Assembly: GCA_016717115.1 (NCBI GenBank)
Contig: JADKGE010000003.1
Span: forward strand, 248,001-312,000
Direction of reading: 5' to 3'
Length of the DNA stretch: 64,000 bases
Source: Actinomycetota bacterium
GTDB lineage: Bacteria > Actinomycetota > Actinomycetes > S36-B12
The position numbers and the translations under genes are program-made. This document shows, piece by piece, positions 36,554 through 44,498 of the stretch. Positions within the stretch are counted from its first letter, which is position 1. Each line of letters opens with the position of its first letter. Below the pieces are notes generated by a model. That model did no database searches and was not told the DNA's origin. It was given only the letters and a program-made list of their open reading frames with translations.

Positions 36554-36937
36554 GAGGAGGAAGCGCTCGCGATCGACGATGACCCGCACGTGCGTCCCTG
36601 CGCCGATCTCCATGTCCTCGCCACCCACCGTGTGGCTGGCGCTGACGGCGAAGGTGAGCCGACTGCCGTGCACCTCGACGACCTCTGCTCGCGCCGTCAC
36701 GTCCGTGCCGACCATGGACGGTGCCGAGTGCCGGATCTCCACGCGCGTGCCGACCGAGGTCCGGTGCGCCGCCAGGTGTGCCGCCACCGCCTCGCACGCG
36801 GCGGCCTCCATCAGGGCGATCATGATGGGGGTGGCGAAGACAGGCAGGTCGCCACTCCCGACGGCGATGGCCGTGTCGTCCTCGGTGACCACGAGCGAGG
36901 CCGTACCCGTCGACCCAACCCACTCGGCCGTCGTCAC
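36542..36937 (-). CDS. FlK-like hot-dog thioesterase
   Basis: 131-residue hot-dog protein resembling fluoroacetyl-CoA-specific thioesterase FlK. GSGDLPVFATPIMIALMEAAA contains the Thr and Glu that match the FlK catalytic Thr/Glu, and VEIRHSAPSMVGTDV the His. Related proteins without fluoroacetate activity are common, so substrate is open. GTG start overlaps the stop of the phage-tail-like gene (GTGA), so both are made from one message. Confidence 0.8.
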   Translation of the reverse strand: MTTAEWVGSTGTASLVVTEDDTAIAVGSGDLPVFATPIMIALMEAAACEAVAAHLAAHRTSVGTRVEIRHSAPSMVGTDVTARAEVVEVHGSRLTFAVSASHTVGGEDMEIGAGTHVRVIVDRERFLLRER

Positions 36938-37440
36938 GGCTCGACCGGCTCGCCGACGCTCTCGTCGCGCACCCAGCCCTCGTGCTCCAGCGTGATCGAC
37001 TGGATGGCCACGTCGTCCGCGCGGGCGTCGAGCTCCGGGAGCGCCTGGTACTCGGACACCCAGGCGCGGAACACCTTGTATGCGACGACGAGCTGCCCGG
37101 CCTCGTTGTAGAGCTCGATGATGATGTCCTTGCGGAAGTCCTTGAGCGAGACCTCCTCTCCCGGACGGGCCTCGATGTTCCAGGCGAGGTTCGCCCACCG
37201 CTCGAACTCGAGGTCGTGCGTCACGCCGCGGCTCAGGGTGATGGGCGCGTAGCTCGTGCGTCCAGGGCTCTTGCGCTCGGTCGACGGATCATTTCTGTCG
37301 CGATGGTCGACCACCTCGGTCGTGCGGATGAGTGCGCTCACCTTGCTGATGCCCGCGACATACCGCCCGTCCATCTTCACGCGGAACTTGAAGACCTTGT
37401 AGGGGTCATGGCGATGACTGTTGACGACGAACTCGGGCAT
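36934..37440 (-). CDS. Phage tail tube-like protein (orphan)
   Basis: 168-residue protein of the conserved phage-tail/contractile-injection tube type: FKFRVKMDGRYVAGISKVSALIRTTEVVDHRD, SYAPITLSRGVTHDLEFERWANLAWN, FRKDIIIELYNEAGQLVVAYKVFRAWVSEYQALPELDA, and IQSITLEHEGWVRDES. These regions are the hallmark of tube proteins in T4-like phages and extracellular contractile injection systems. No sheath, baseplate or spike gene is nearby, so a tail is not assembled from this locus. ATG at 37440 starts the homology. Coupled to the thioesterase downstream. Confidence 0.85.
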   Translation of the reverse strand: MPEFVVNSHRHDPYKVFKFRVKMDGRYVAGISKVSALIRTTEVVDHRDRNDPSTERKSPGRTSYAPITLSRGVTHDLEFERWANLAWNIEARPGEEVSLKDFRKDIIIELYNEAGQLVVAYKVFRAWVSEYQALPELDARADDVAIQSITLEHEGWVRDESVGEPVEP

Positions 37441-37561
37441 GCCTGACTCCTTCGTGACGATCAGCGGAACCGCTAGAACGACCCTACGGCTCGGGTGGTG
37501 GGGCCACGTCAGGAATTGAAGTGCTGGGACGCGATGCTCGCTGCTGTTCCATACTCCCGTC

Positions 37562-38029
37562 ATGACGTTCGACGCGCAGAGCCCGCTGAGCGTCCAGGAG
37601 CAGCTCTATCCCGACCTTCCCTGCTTCGGATGCGGCCAGGGCAACCTCGAGGGCCTGCGCCTGCGTAGCTATCCGTCCGAAGCAGGCGTGTCGGCGACGT
37701 TCCGGCCCTGGCCGCAGCACGACAACGGGCTGGGCTACCTCAACGGCGGCATCATCTCGACCGTGCTCGACTGCCACAGTGCGGCGGCGGTGATGCTCGA
37801 GGCGGACCGCCTCGGGTGGCCGGCCCTGCCCGGCGCCCCACTCGCCTACGTGACCGCCGGCCTCAACGTGCGCTACCTGCGTCCGAGCCCATTGCACGAG
37901 GACGTCGACCTGATTGCCGTGGTGACGGCGGCTTCGGAGGCGGAGATGGTCGCCGAGGTGGAGCTGCTCTGGGACGGGAAGGTGCGAGCCACCGCCACCG
38001 CCCTGTGGAAGCGCTGGTACCCGCGGTAG
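37562..38029 (+). CDS. PaaI-family hot-dog thioesterase
   Basis: 155-residue hot-dog protein. LYPDLPCFGCGQGNLEGLRLRS is typical of the PaaI/4HBT subfamily, and LGYLNGGIISTVLDCHSAAAVM carries the active-site helix with the Asp. It would hydrolyse acyl-CoA esters. It is divergent from the phage-tail-like gene; the ATG has no obvious ribosome site. Confidence 0.8.
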   Translation: MTFDAQSPLSVQEQLYPDLPCFGCGQGNLEGLRLRSYPSEAGVSATFRPWPQHDNGLGYLNGGIISTVLDCHSAAAVMLEADRLGWPALPGAPLAYVTAGLNVRYLRPSPLHEDVDLIAVVTAASEAEMVAEVELLWDGKVRATATALWKRWYPR

Positions 38030-38058
38030 CCGAGGCCGCGCTTGGGTACCGTCCGGCC

Positions 38059-38811
38059 ATGACCGATGATTCGCAGCCCAGTGCCCGCGGTTCGCGCACG
38101 TTGTTCGACGACCGGCCCGGGTACGTCGACCGGTTCGGCCTGCTCCTGTCCGTGACGGTGGCGTCGATCGTCATCTTGTCGCTCATCGACATGATGGAGC
38201 AGAGCGGCGGCGCGGCCGATCAGCTCGGAGCGATCGCCGCCTCGATCCTCGTCGCCGCGACCCTGCTCCTCGCCTTACGGGCCTCCGGGCTCGCCCACCG
38301 GTGGCAGCGGTTCGCCGACATCGTCGTACTGGTCACGGTCGTCGCACTCGCTGTTGCGACGCTCGCCTCCGCACAGTTGGGTCGTCCCGCGTCGGGCGAA
38401 TCGCCTGCCCCGCTGGTGCTCGTCGGGCTCGCGGCCGTCGCCCCGCTGGTGGTGATCCGCCGACTCCTGCAGCACCGCCGGATCACTCGCGGGACGCTGC
38501 AGGGAGCAGTCTCGGCGTACCTGCTCATCCCCATCGCGTTCTTCTACGCGTTCCTGGCGGTCGGAAACTTCCAGGGACCGCCGTTCTTCGGGCAGGTGGA
38601 GCCCACGACGTCGTTCATGTACTACAGCCTCAGTGTCATCACCACTCTTGGCTTCGGCGATCTGACCTCGACGACCGAGCTGGGCAGGCTGCTGTCGGTG
38701 AGCGAGGCGATCGTCGGCCAGATCTACCTGATCACCTTCGTCGCCATGCTGGTCAGCCTCTTCGCGCAGCAGTGGCGCTCGATGGATCCCGCGGATGCCC
38801 CCGACGAGTAG
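38059..38811 (+). CDS. Potassium channel (ion-channel pore domain)
   Basis: 250-residue membrane protein. Four helices precede a pore region with SVITTLGFGDLTSTTELGR, in which TLGFGD is the selectivity filter, followed by a final long inner helix (AIVGQIYLITFVAMLVSLFAQQ). This is the Ion_trans_2 type seen in small bacterial K+ channels; there is no RCK domain. ATG at 38059 is used; the longer frame overlaps the thioesterase gene. Confidence 0.85.
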   Translation: MTDDSQPSARGSRTLFDDRPGYVDRFGLLLSVTVASIVILSLIDMMEQSGGAADQLGAIAASILVAATLLLALRASGLAHRWQRFADIVVLVTVVALAVATLASAQLGRPASGESPAPLVLVGLAAVAPLVVIRRLLQHRRITRGTLQGAVSAYLLIPIAFFYAFLAVGNFQGPPFFGQVEPTTSFMYYSLSVITTLGFGDLTSTTELGRLLSVSEAIVGQIYLITFVAMLVSLFAQQWRSMDPADAPDE

Positions 38812-38883
38812 CACCGGAGGTCTGGTCAGGCCGCTGCGAAGTGCCTATGCTGCGAAATCACCAGCGGCACGAAGGGCACCACC

Positions 38884-38997
38884 ATGACGCAGCCAGGTGA
38901 GGACATCGAGTTCGACGTCATCGAAGAAGGCAACGAGTCGCCGTACGACGACGACGCCGATGAGGCGCAGGACGACGGGAGCGATCCCGATGCATGA
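38884..38997 (+). CDS. 37-residue acidic peptide overlapping the next gene
   Basis: Small reading frame of 37 codons, unusually acidic: 16 of 37 residues are Asp or Glu, with a DDDADEAQDD run near the end. The ATG has an AAGGG ribosome site eight bases upstream. Its stop lies inside the start of the peptidoglycan-binding protein gene (ATG 38990, stop 38995-38997), an overlap that couples translation. Function unknown; an acidic partner or inhibitor of the downstream enzyme is a possibility. Confidence 0.5.
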   Translation: MTQPGEDIEFDVIEEGNESPYDDDADEAQDDGSDPDA

Positions 38998-39829
38998 CCT
39001 GCGGACGGCGATCCAGTTCGCCAAGCAGCAGGTGGGAAAGAACGAGTGGAGCCGCCTGTGCCAGGGGCTCTCGCGCACGGCCATCGGCGTACCCCCGTTC
39101 GGGCGCAGCGCGAGCGTCGCCTGGGAGACCTGCCGCGACAGGGGCTGGGGCGTCGATGTCGACAAGGACACCATCATCCCGGCGGGCAGCATCGTCTACT
39201 ACTCGAAGACCGTGGGCTACAAGGGACACGATCCGACAGTGGGTCACGCGACGTTCTGCGTGAAGACCGGCACCGTTCGTACCGCGGTCGTGGTCAGCAA
39301 CGACGTCGGCCCGAACCGTTCGATTGGCGCGGTGCATCCGCGCTGGTTCAAGGACAACTGGCACATGAAGGTGCGGGGGTACATCGTCAGGTGTCCCTAC
39401 GGGAAGCTGCCCATCGAGGGCGGCCACGACGTGAGCGTCCCCGATGAGCCGGCGAGCGTCGAGGTCGACGACGCCAGCGGCGTCCTGCTGTCGAATCTCG
39501 TGCCGGGGGGCTCCGGGCCCGACGTCGTCGCCCTGCAGGAGGCGCTCATCGCGCACGGCTTCGCGATCGAGGCCGGGCCGACGGGGAACTACAAGGCGCA
39601 GACGATCGCGGCCGTGATGGCGGCACAGCTAGCGCAAGGGCTGGTGGGCGCGGACGCCGACGGCGCGATCGGACGCAAGACGTGCCTGTTCCTCGGGCTG
39701 AACCTCCTGCCCGAGGATGGCGCTGCGAAGGGCATGCCGCGTGACGTCATCTCCGAGGCCCTCGGCCTTGACCCATCGGAGGCTGACGCCTACTGGGCCG
39801 TGGCCGACGAGGCGGCGACCGAGACCTAG
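38990..39829 (+). CDS. Peptidoglycan-binding protein with NlpC/CHAP-like N-terminal domain
   Basis: 279-residue protein without a signal peptide. Residues about 1-145 resemble a cysteine-peptidase-like lysin domain (AIQFAKQQVGKNEWSRLCQGLSRTA with a possible nucleophilic Cys, and VGHATFCVKTG with a His), though catalytic identity is not certain. Residues about 165-245 are a PG_binding_1-type repeat (GPDVVALQEALIAHGFAIEAGPTGNYKAQTIAAVMAAQ). The lack of a signal and the coupled acidic peptide are unusual; a phage-lysin origin would fit. Confidence 0.7.
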   Translation: MHDLRTAIQFAKQQVGKNEWSRLCQGLSRTAIGVPPFGRSASVAWETCRDRGWGVDVDKDTIIPAGSIVYYSKTVGYKGHDPTVGHATFCVKTGTVRTAVVVSNDVGPNRSIGAVHPRWFKDNWHMKVRGYIVRCPYGKLPIEGGHDVSVPDEPASVEVDDASGVLLSNLVPGGSGPDVVALQEALIAHGFAIEAGPTGNYKAQTIAAVMAAQLAQGLVGADADGAIGRKTCLFLGLNLLPEDGAAKGMPRDVISEALGLDPSEADAYWAVADEAATET

Positions 39830-40323
39830 GGAATCGTGGTGATCTTCTTCCCGGCCGGGGAGACGGCCCACCACTTGGCGCCGCTGCCGGACGAGCCCTG
39901 TCCGGACGTGGCGCCGGCCGTGGTGTCGCCCGCGTAGGTGTAGAGCGGCCAGCCGTTGATGGTGAGTTGCCGGGTGCCGTCGTCGCGCACGAGCGTGCCG
40001 AGCGAGCCGGTGACCCCGGGCACGGATGCCGGCAGTTTCGCGGGCGCTGCTACCGGTGGCCAGTACGTCAGGCACGAGCCGGTGCAGTTCGACGTGCCGG
40101 GGGAGTCGGCCATGAAGACGTAGACGGTGCGTCCCTTGGGGCTGACGAGGATGGTGCCGAGGGCCGTCTTCTTCGTCATGACGGGCACGGGCTTCTTGGC
40201 TGGCGCGCTCGCCGCGGTGGCCCCGACCGGATCTGCGGTCGCCGGGCCTGCGACCAACGCCGTTGGGCACAGCAGGAGCAGGGTCAAGCCGGCCGCGCCG
40301 AGTGCGGCGATGCGCTTGGACAT
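39826..40323 (-). CDS. Secreted repeat protein (COG4315-like)
   Basis: 165-residue secreted protein with a signal peptide ending near AGPATA. Two related repeats, KTALGTILVSPKGRTVYVFMADSPGTSNCTGSCLTYWPPV and GTRQLTINGWPLYTYAGDTTAGATSGQG, show the Yx(F/W/Y)xxD-type pattern of the COG4315 family, with a conserved Cys pair. Function unknown in the family. ATG at 40323 is chosen for the GGAGG five bases upstream. The stop overlaps the convergent peptidoglycan-binding gene by 4 bases. Confidence 0.82.
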   Translation of the reverse strand: MSKRIAALGAAGLTLLLLCPTALVAGPATADPVGATAASAPAKKPVPVMTKKTALGTILVSPKGRTVYVFMADSPGTSNCTGSCLTYWPPVAAPAKLPASVPGVTGSLGTLVRDDGTRQLTINGWPLYTYAGDTTAGATSGQGSSGSGAKWWAVSPAGKKITTIP

Positions 40324-40392
40324 GGAGTCCTCCATCCCGTGGCCCTGTGAGGCATCACGGTAGGGGTCTGGAGGCGAGGGGGCAATGCCCGA

Positions 40393-43300
40393 TCAGGGAG
40401 TGGGGGCGAGCAGACGTCCGTAGCGATGCATGGTGCGGGAGATGGCCTGCTCCTTGAGCCAGTGGGGGAGTTCGAGGTCGCCGAGCACGGTCACCGGGGC
40501 GCGATCCACGGTGACGCTGCTGGCGAGGGCGGACGAGAGGACGCAGTCGGCGGCGGGCGCGAGCAGCCGCAGCACGGTGGCGCCGGGGAGCCTCGCTAGG
40601 CGAGCGCCCAGGGCCTCGTCGGACTCCTCGTCGAGCACGGAGAACTCGAGGGGGACCCCCGTGGTGGTGGCGGCCGCTCGCAGCATGTCCGCCTCCCGGC
40701 CGCGGGTGCTGCTGACCCGCGCGACGACCCGGTCGAGCGGTACGTACCGCAAGATGTTGCTCTCGCTCGCCAGGCCGCTCGCGTCACGGCCGAATCGGAA
40801 CCGCGCCTGCCACGAACGTTCGTAGGAGGGCGCACCCCCTGACTCCTCCCGGCCACTCGTGGTCCACGTGCCGTAGGACGACAGGTGGTGCGGTCCTCCA
40901 GGCTTGCTGCCGGGACCCACGGATGATGCCTTCCATCCGCCGAACGGCTGTCGCTGCACGATGGCGCCGGTGATGTGCCTGTTGACGTAGGCGTTGCCCA
41001 CCTCGACACGAGCGAGCCAATGGTCGATCTCCTGGGGATCGAGCGACTCGATGCCGCCGGTGAGGCCGTAGGCCGGCGCGTTCTGCAGGTCGATCGCGTC
41101 GTCGAGGTCGCGCGCCCTCATGAGGCCCAGCACCGGCCCGAAGCACTCGGTGAGGTGGAACCAGGAGCCGGGCATGACGTCCTTGCGCACGCCGGGAGCC
41201 CATGAGCACCCCTCGAGAGGCCGGGGCTGCACCAGCCAGGACTCGCCCGGTTCGAGGGTGGTCAGCGCGCGTTCGAGGTTCCCGCGGGGCGGCGCGATGA
41301 GGGGGCCCACCATCGTCGCCAGTCGAGTGGCATCGCCCACGGTCAGGCTTCGGACCGCGTCGGCCAGGCGCTCGTGGAACGCGGGATCGTCGTAGACGGA
41401 TGCCTCGATGATCGCGAGGCTGGCCGCCGAGCACTTCTGCCCGGCGTGCCCGAAGGCCGACTTCACGAGGTCCTTGATCGCCTGGTCGACGTCGGCCGCG
41501 GCGGTGATGACCATGGCGTTCTTGCCGCTGGTCTCCGCGTTGATGAGCAGCGAAGGCTTCCACGACAGGAAGAGGGCGGCCGTGTCCAAGCTTCCCGTGA
41601 GCATGACGAGATCGACGCCGTCGTGGGTGACGAGGTGCTGGCCCACCTCGTCGTCCGGCGTGCACGCGAGCTGGACGAGTCCCTCGGGCACCCCGGCCGA
41701 CTGGAGCTGCTCGACGAGGAGGGCCCCGACCTCGCGGGCCTCCGGCGCCGGCTTGAGGATGACGGCGCTTCCGGCCGCGATCGCGTGGACGAGTCCGCCG
41801 GCGGGAATGGCGTAGGGGAAGTTCCACGGTCCGGCGACGAGCGTGACCCGGTGCGGGAGCCAGTGGGCACCAGCGCGCTCGGCCTCCTCGTGCCCGACGG
41901 TCAGGTGCGCTGCGTATGCAGCGAAGTCGATCGCCTCGGAGACCTCGGGGTCGCCCTCGCGCACGGTCTTGGCGGTGGTGTGGGCCATCGTCGCGATCGC
42001 GCGTCCGCGTTCGGACTCCATGATCCGAGCGATCTGGACGAGTGTCTGTCGTCGGTGCTGCCAGGGTGTCATCGCCCACTGCGCCTGGGCGCTGAGCGCC
42101 CGACCGACGATGGCGTCCACCGCCTGCGTCGAGTCCACGATCGGCGGATGCGGGATGGAGGGCTCGTTGAGCTGCTTCGCGATCCAGGATCGGTTGGCCG
42201 CCACTGTGAAGTCGGTGTCCTGGCAGTTGCGGAAGGTGCCGTTCGCCGGCGGGGCATGCGGCAGCAGGTTGCGGTCCTGAGTGCGTCGGGACGTCGTCGA
42301 CACGGTGTGACGCTCGACCACGGAGGCGCGGAAGCGGTCGCGCTGCTCCTCCCACTCGGGCGAACCGGGCGTGATGTCGAAGAGCGCGCGGAGGAAGTTC
42401 TCCGGCGCGGAGTTCTCGTCGAGCCGCCGGCTCAGGTAGGCGATGGACGCGTCGCGCTCTCTCTGGGAGACGATCGGCGAGTACAGCAGCAGGCCGCCCG
42501 CATCGTCGCGAACGGCTCGCGACTGCGGTGCGGCCATTCCCTCCAGCATCTCGATCTCGAGGCGATCGTGTGCGCCGAGCTCGTCGCGCAGGGTCAGGGC
42601 CCACGCGACCTCGAACAGGTTGTGGCTGGCGATGCCGATGCGCACGGCGTCCGGACCCCCCTCCGTGAGTGCCGTCTGCAGCATCGCCTTGTACGACGCA
42701 TCGACGTCGGCCTTCGTCGGGTAGGTCGCCCCCGTCCAGTCATGGAGTTCGGCCTCGACCGACTCCATGGCGAGATTGGCCCCCTTGACGAGGCGAACCT
42801 TGATGCCGGCGCCGCCGCGGGCACGCCGGGTCCTGGCCCAGGCGCACAGCCGGCTCAAGGCCGCGTGGGAGTCGGGGATATAGGCCTGCAGGACGATTCC
42901 GGCGTCGAGGTCGGCGAACTCAGGCGTGTCGAGAATCTCCGTGAAGGCGCGCACCGACAGTTCGAGGTCGCGGAACTCCTCCATGTCGAGGTTGACGAAC
43001 GTCCGAGGCGTCGCCGATTGCGCGGCGCGGTACAGGTCGGCGAGCCGCGCCTTGATCCGGGACAGCGACTCGTCCTCGGCGAGGACGTCGAGGTTCGCAC
43101 AGATGGCCGAGATCTTGACCGAGACGTAGGTGACGTCGGCGCGGCGAATCCGGTCGATGACGTTCCGGCAGCGTGCGTCGGCCTCGTCGTCGCCCAGGAT
43201 CGCCTCTCCGAGCACGTTCACGTTGAGGTGGAATCCGTCCTGTGACCGACGTTGGAGGTACGTGGCGAAGGCGGGGTCCTCCGATGGCAGCACCACTCCG

Positions 43301-43656
43301 CTGGTGTCCCTCGCGATGCGCCACTGCACCAGGCGTTCGGTGGTGCGTGGGGCCACGGTCGCGCCGCGCCCGAGCAAGGACATGCCCAGCCGATCGAACG
43401 GGCCGAGCGATCGAGGGACGCCGCCGGAGACGAGGTCGCGCAGCGCGCGCGCCGAACGGCGCGGATCGCGGATGCGCAGCACACGGTCGGTCAGGCTCAG
43501 GAGGAGATCGCGGCCCTCGTCGTCGGACAGCAGCCGGGCCAGTCGCTTGGACGACGCCCGTTCGCGGCGCGACGTGTCCGCGAGCGATCGAGTGAGCAGG
43601 GCGAGTGCCCGGGCCTCGGCCTTCTGGATGAGCGCGGTGTCGTCAGGGAGCTCCAC
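40393..43656 (-). CDS. putA: Bifunctional proline dehydrogenase / glutamate-semialdehyde dehydrogenase
   Basis: 1087-residue trifunctional-length PutA without a clear N-terminal DNA-binding domain. The proline dehydrogenase barrel (about 80-480) contains YVSVKISAICANLD, KVRLVKGANLAMES and NLFEVAWALTLRD. The aldehyde dehydrogenase domain (about 510-990) has VTLVAGPWNFPYAIPAGG, VMLTGSLDTAALFLSWKP, and the catalytic Cys in GHAGQKCSAASL. A C-terminal tail of about 150 residues follows. The enzyme oxidises proline to glutamate through P5C. It is divergent from a PAS-AraC regulator, with 41 bases between start codons, which probably controls it. Confidence 0.93.
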   Translation of the reverse strand: MELPDDTALIQKAEARALALLTRSLADTSRRERASSKRLARLLSDDEGRDLLLSLTDRVLRIRDPRRSARALRDLVSGGVPRSLGPFDRLGMSLLGRGATVAPRTTERLVQWRIARDTSGVVLPSEDPAFATYLQRRSQDGFHLNVNVLGEAILGDDEADARCRNVIDRIRRADVTYVSVKISAICANLDVLAEDESLSRIKARLADLYRAAQSATPRTFVNLDMEEFRDLELSVRAFTEILDTPEFADLDAGIVLQAYIPDSHAALSRLCAWARTRRARGGAGIKVRLVKGANLAMESVEAELHDWTGATYPTKADVDASYKAMLQTALTEGGPDAVRIGIASHNLFEVAWALTLRDELGAHDRLEIEMLEGMAAPQSRAVRDDAGGLLLYSPIVSQRERDASIAYLSRRLDENSAPENFLRALFDITPGSPEWEEQRDRFRASVVERHTVSTTSRRTQDRNLLPHAPPANGTFRNCQDTDFTVAANRSWIAKQLNEPSIPHPPIVDSTQAVDAIVGRALSAQAQWAMTPWQHRRQTLVQIARIMESERGRAIATMAHTTAKTVREGDPEVSEAIDFAAYAAHLTVGHEEAERAGAHWLPHRVTLVAGPWNFPYAIPAGGLVHAIAAGSAVILKPAPEAREVGALLVEQLQSAGVPEGLVQLACTPDDEVGQHLVTHDGVDLVMLTGSLDTAALFLSWKPSLLINAETSGKNAMVITAAADVDQAIKDLVKSAFGHAGQKCSAASLAIIEASVYDDPAFHERLADAVRSLTVGDATRLATMVGPLIAPPRGNLERALTTLEPGESWLVQPRPLEGCSWAPGVRKDVMPGSWFHLTECFGPVLGLMRARDLDDAIDLQNAPAYGLTGGIESLDPQEIDHWLARVEVGNAYVNRHITGAIVQRQPFGGWKASSVGPGSKPGGPHHLSSYGTWTTSGREESGGAPSYERSWQARFRFGRDASGLASESNILRYVPLDRVVARVSSTRGREADMLRAAATTTGVPLEFSVLDEESDEALGARLARLPGATVLRLLAPAADCVLSSALASSVTVDRAPVTVLGDLELPHWLKEQAISRTMHRYGRLLAPTP

Positions 43657-43697
43657 AGTGCCATTCCATCACGGCCGTCTTGTGTCAAGGTGATCTC

Positions 43698-44417
43698 GTG
43701 ACTGTCGCACTAGTACAAACGCCGGCTGCTGCAGCCTTCATCGGACTGACGGAGTCGATTCCCCAGGTGATGGCCGCGCTCAAGGACATCGACGGGCGCT
43801 ACGTCTACGTCAATGCCGGATTCTGCAGGAGATTGGGACTCACGGCGCGCGAGATCCTCGGGAGCGCGGTGCACGAGCTGTTCGCGGCGGACATGGCCGA
43901 CTCCTACGCTCAGCAGGATGCCGCGGTCATCTCCAGGGGCACACCGATGCAAGGACACCTCGAGCTCATCGTCCGGGCTGACGGCGCCCTCGGCTGGTAC
44001 GTGACGTCGAAGGCGCCGGTGCCCGACGCGTCGGGCGACTGGGGCGGTGTCGCGGTGCTGTCGATCGACCTCAACTCGCAGGTCAACAGCGCGCATGCGG
44101 GGCTGGCCGAGGTCATCTCCGCTGTGCGCTCGGACATCTCGGCTCCTTGGCGGCTGGCTGAGCTGGCCGACCTCGCCGGGCTGAGCGTGACGCAGCTGCA
44201 GCGGCTGTGCCGCAGCACTCTGGGCATCTCGCCGCAGCAGGTGATCCAGCGACTCCGGCTCGAGCACGCGGTGCACCTGGCGACGACCACGACGTTGCCG
44301 TTCGGCGCGATCGCCGCCGAGTGCGGTTTCTACGACCAGGCCTCCTTCACCCGGCAGTTCCGCCGCGTTCTGGGGCTGACGCCGGGCGCCTACCGATCGC
44401 GTCGAAGAGCGGGGTAG
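43698..44417 (+). CDS. PAS-AraC transcriptional regulator
   Basis: 239-residue protein. An N-terminal PAS domain (about 15-125; VMAALKDIDGRYVYVNAGFCRRLGLTAREILG) is joined to an AraC-type DNA-binding domain (about 135-235; LAELADLAGLSVTQLQRLCRSTLGISPQQVIQRLRLEHAVHLA and IAAECGFYDQASFTRQFRRVLGLTPGAYR). GTG at 43698 has AAGGTG upstream. Position opposite putA suggests control of proline utilisation in response to a ligand sensed by the PAS domain. Confidence 0.85.
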   Translation: MTVALVQTPAAAAFIGLTESIPQVMAALKDIDGRYVYVNAGFCRRLGLTAREILGSAVHELFAADMADSYAQQDAAVISRGTPMQGHLELIVRADGALGWYVTSKAPVPDASGDWGGVAVLSIDLNSQVNSAHAGLAEVISAVRSDISAPWRLAELADLAGLSVTQLQRLCRSTLGISPQQVIQRLRLEHAVHLATTTTLPFGAIAAECGFYDQASFTRQFRRVLGLTPGAYRSRRRAG

Positions 44418-44438
44418 CCGCGCTCTCATCGGGCATCC

Positions 44439-44454
44439 ATACCCCACGGGGTAT
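44439..44454. promoter_or_regulatory. CsoR/CstR-type operator
   Basis: ATACCCC-AC-GGGGTAT is a perfect palindrome of the kind bound by the CsoR family, which senses copper (CsoR), nickel (RcnR) or reactive sulfur (CstR). The gene it precedes encodes a CoA-disulfide reductase fused to rhodanese, which favours a sulfur-responsive CstR-like regulator. No such regulator gene is in the window. Confidence 0.65.
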
Positions 44455-44498
44455 TACAATGAAAGGTCGGGTTCTGTGTCCCACGGAAGGAGATCGGC

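Noticed and set aside
36934..37440. Prophage remnant
   Set aside because: Only a single tail-tube-like gene with no other phage genes, integrase or att sites; its coupling to a thioesterase argues against random decay.
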